Shown in pieces: positions 5,516 to 6,251 of a stretch of 6,251 bases of DNA; position 1 is the stretch's first letter; every line of letters starts with the position of its first letter. Both the position numbers and the translations under genes were made by a program. A model generated the notes under the pieces. The model made no database searches, had not been told where the DNA came from, and was given only the letters and a program-made list of their open reading frames with translations. Source of the DNA: Pseudarthrobacter sp. (GTDB taxonomy: Bacteria > Actinomycetota > Actinomycetes > Actinomycetales > Micrococcaceae); contig JABFWC010000387.1 in assembly GCA_013362385.1 (NCBI GenBank), forward strand, positions 1 to 6,251, read 5' to 3'.

Positions 5516-5842
5516 ATGAAAATCAAGGTGGAGCGCAGCGGGGGGATGGCGGCGATGACACGGGTATGGACGGTGGACGCACGGACGGACACGGACCTCA
5601 GCCAGTGGCAGCCCCTCGTCGAAGCCTGCCCGTGGGACGCGGTGCCGAGAACCCCGCGGGCGGCGGCGGCAGCGTTTGCGGAGCCCGGGCCCGACCGCTT
5701 CTTCTACTCCATCAGCGCAGGCCAGCGCCGCGCCGCGCTGCCCGAACATGCCGTCACCGGACCCTGGCGGGTACTGGTGGACACCGCGCGGGCGGCCGCT
5801 GAAGAATCCGGGGCAGGCAGCGCGGGCACCGCACGGGGATGA
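5516..5842 (+). CDS. emfourin-like protein, probable inhibitor of the adjacent M4 protease
   Basis: A small 108-residue protein without signal peptide or membrane segment. Its N-terminus MKIKVERSGG followed by MAAMTRVW, and DRFFYSIS at 60-67, resemble emfourin (protealysin-associated inhibitor), a small protein known to be encoded next to protealysin-like protease genes and to inhibit M4 peptidases tightly. Residues 46-57 are Ala-rich and the tail after about residue 93 is Ala/Gly-rich and probably disordered. AGGGA at 5504-5508 is 7 nt before the ATG; an in-frame ATG at 5546 would remove the conserved first strand. It shares strand and probably transcript with the protease. Assignment rests on motif recall plus gene context, so the inhibitory role is inferred. 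Confidence 0.75.
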   Translation: MKIKVERSGGMAAMTRVWTVDARTDTDLSQWQPLVEACPWDAVPRTPRAAAAAFAEPGPDRFFYSISAGQRRAALPEHAVTGPWRVLVDTARAAAEESGAGSAGTARG

Positions 5843-5886
5843 AACCAGCGGTCGTCGCCGGAATGAAGGGCCCCGGGCTGCCGCAG

Positions 5887-5892
5887 TAGACT
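5887..5892 (+). promoter_or_regulatory. candidate -10 box (TAGACT) for the helicase gene
   Basis: TAGACT ends 10 nt before the ATG at 5903. With a normal 6-8 nt distance, transcription would begin only a few bases before the start codon. No Shine-Dalgarno sequence is present in the gap CTGTCTGCAGCC's region, which fits a near-leaderless mRNA. No clear -35 is visible, and I see no terminator between the inhibitor gene and this box. Confidence 0.4.
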
Positions 5893-5902
5893 GTCTGCAG
5901 CC

Positions 5903-6251
5903 ATGACTTTTCATATCTCCTATCCCGCCGAGCTGCCGGTATCCGAGCGCCGCGACGATCTGATGGCAGCAATCGCCGCCAACCAGGTGACCATCATCGC
6001 CGGCGAGACTGGCTCCGGGAAGACCACGCAGATCCCCAAGATGTGCCTGGAACTGGGGCTCGGGGACAACGGGCTGATCGGGCACACCCAGCCCCGCCGG
6101 CTGGCCGCACGCACCGTGGCGGAGCGAATCGCAGAGGAACTCGGCGTGGAAATCGGCCAGGAAGTAGGCTTCCAGGTCCGCTTCACCGGCGAGGTAAGCA
6201 GGGCCACCAAGGTCAAACTGATGACCGACGGCATCCTGCTGGCGGAAATCC
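5903..6251 (+). CDS. hrpA: HrpA-type DEAH-box ATP-dependent RNA helicase (5' part)
   Basis: The first 116 codons are present and the frame is still open at the window edge; HrpA proteins are about 1300 residues, so most of the gene lies outside. Visible motifs: Walker A GETGSGKT (34-41), motif Ia region [19 protein letters not shown] (61-79), VGFQVRFT (88-95) and TDGILLAEI (108-116), all typical of DEAH helicases of the HrpA/HrpB/Prp type. The opening with almost no N-terminal extension before the helicase core and the HTQPRR wording favour HrpA over HrpB. It should unwind RNA with ATP in the cytoplasm; the cellular role in actinobacteria is not settled. The start at 5903 follows the -10 box without a ribosome binding site. 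Confidence 0.88.
   Translation, partial: MTFHISYPAELPVSERRDDLMAAIAANQVTIIAGETGSGKTTQIPKMCLELGLGDNGLIGHTQPRRLAARTVAERIAEELGVEIGQEVGFQVRFTGEVSRATKVKLMTDGILLAEI

Noticed and set aside
5456..6085. Minus-strand ORF (209 codons) spanning the inhibitor and helicase start
   Set aside because: It runs across two plus-strand genes and their gap with no family character, so it is a composition artefact.

Overview
The window reads as chromosome from a high-GC actinobacterium, most likely Arthrobacter, Pseudarthrobacter or a close relative in the Micrococcaceae. This rests on strongly G/C-ending codons, the gene families present and the promoter style, not on any database match. There is no sign of phage, insertion sequence, CRISPR or recent foreign DNA.

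Positions 189-3154 (+) hold a compact flavin-based electron-transfer operon. It encodes an exported lipoprotein with an FMN-binding domain, then the FMN transferase ApbE that should attach FMN to it covalently, then an NqrB/RnfD-like membrane domain joined to an FNR-like FAD/NAD(P)H domain. The third reading frame (1598-3154) is cut by one in-frame amber codon at 2249-2251. The two halves stay in the same frame and together match a continuous family protein, so this is a nonsense-interrupted gene, a sequencing error or a readthrough case. The expected electron path is NAD(P)H to FAD to the membrane domain to the lipoprotein FMN outside the cell, and the amber codon falls between the membrane core and the NAD(P)H domain.

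Positions 3160-3316 (+) are a self-contained tRNA-Arg(CCG) unit with its own -10 box, encoded CCA and a clear rho-independent terminator. Converging on that terminator is a cation diffusion facilitator gene (3326-4279, -) that resembles the ZnT9/SLC30A9 branch.

From the divergent intergenic region (4280-4406) a second small operon runs rightward. It encodes a protealysin-like M4 metallopeptidase without a signal peptide (4407-5459), then a probable emfourin-type inhibitor of that same protease (5516-5842), with a 9-bp hairpin in the 56-nt gap between them. The window ends inside the 5' part of an HrpA-type DEAH-box helicase gene (5903 onward), which seems to be transcribed from a -10 box so close to the ATG that the mRNA would be nearly leaderless.

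The most notable points are the amber-split oxidoreductase, the non-canonical flavinylation motif in the lipoprotein paired with an ApbE that has no export signal, and the protease-inhibitor pair.
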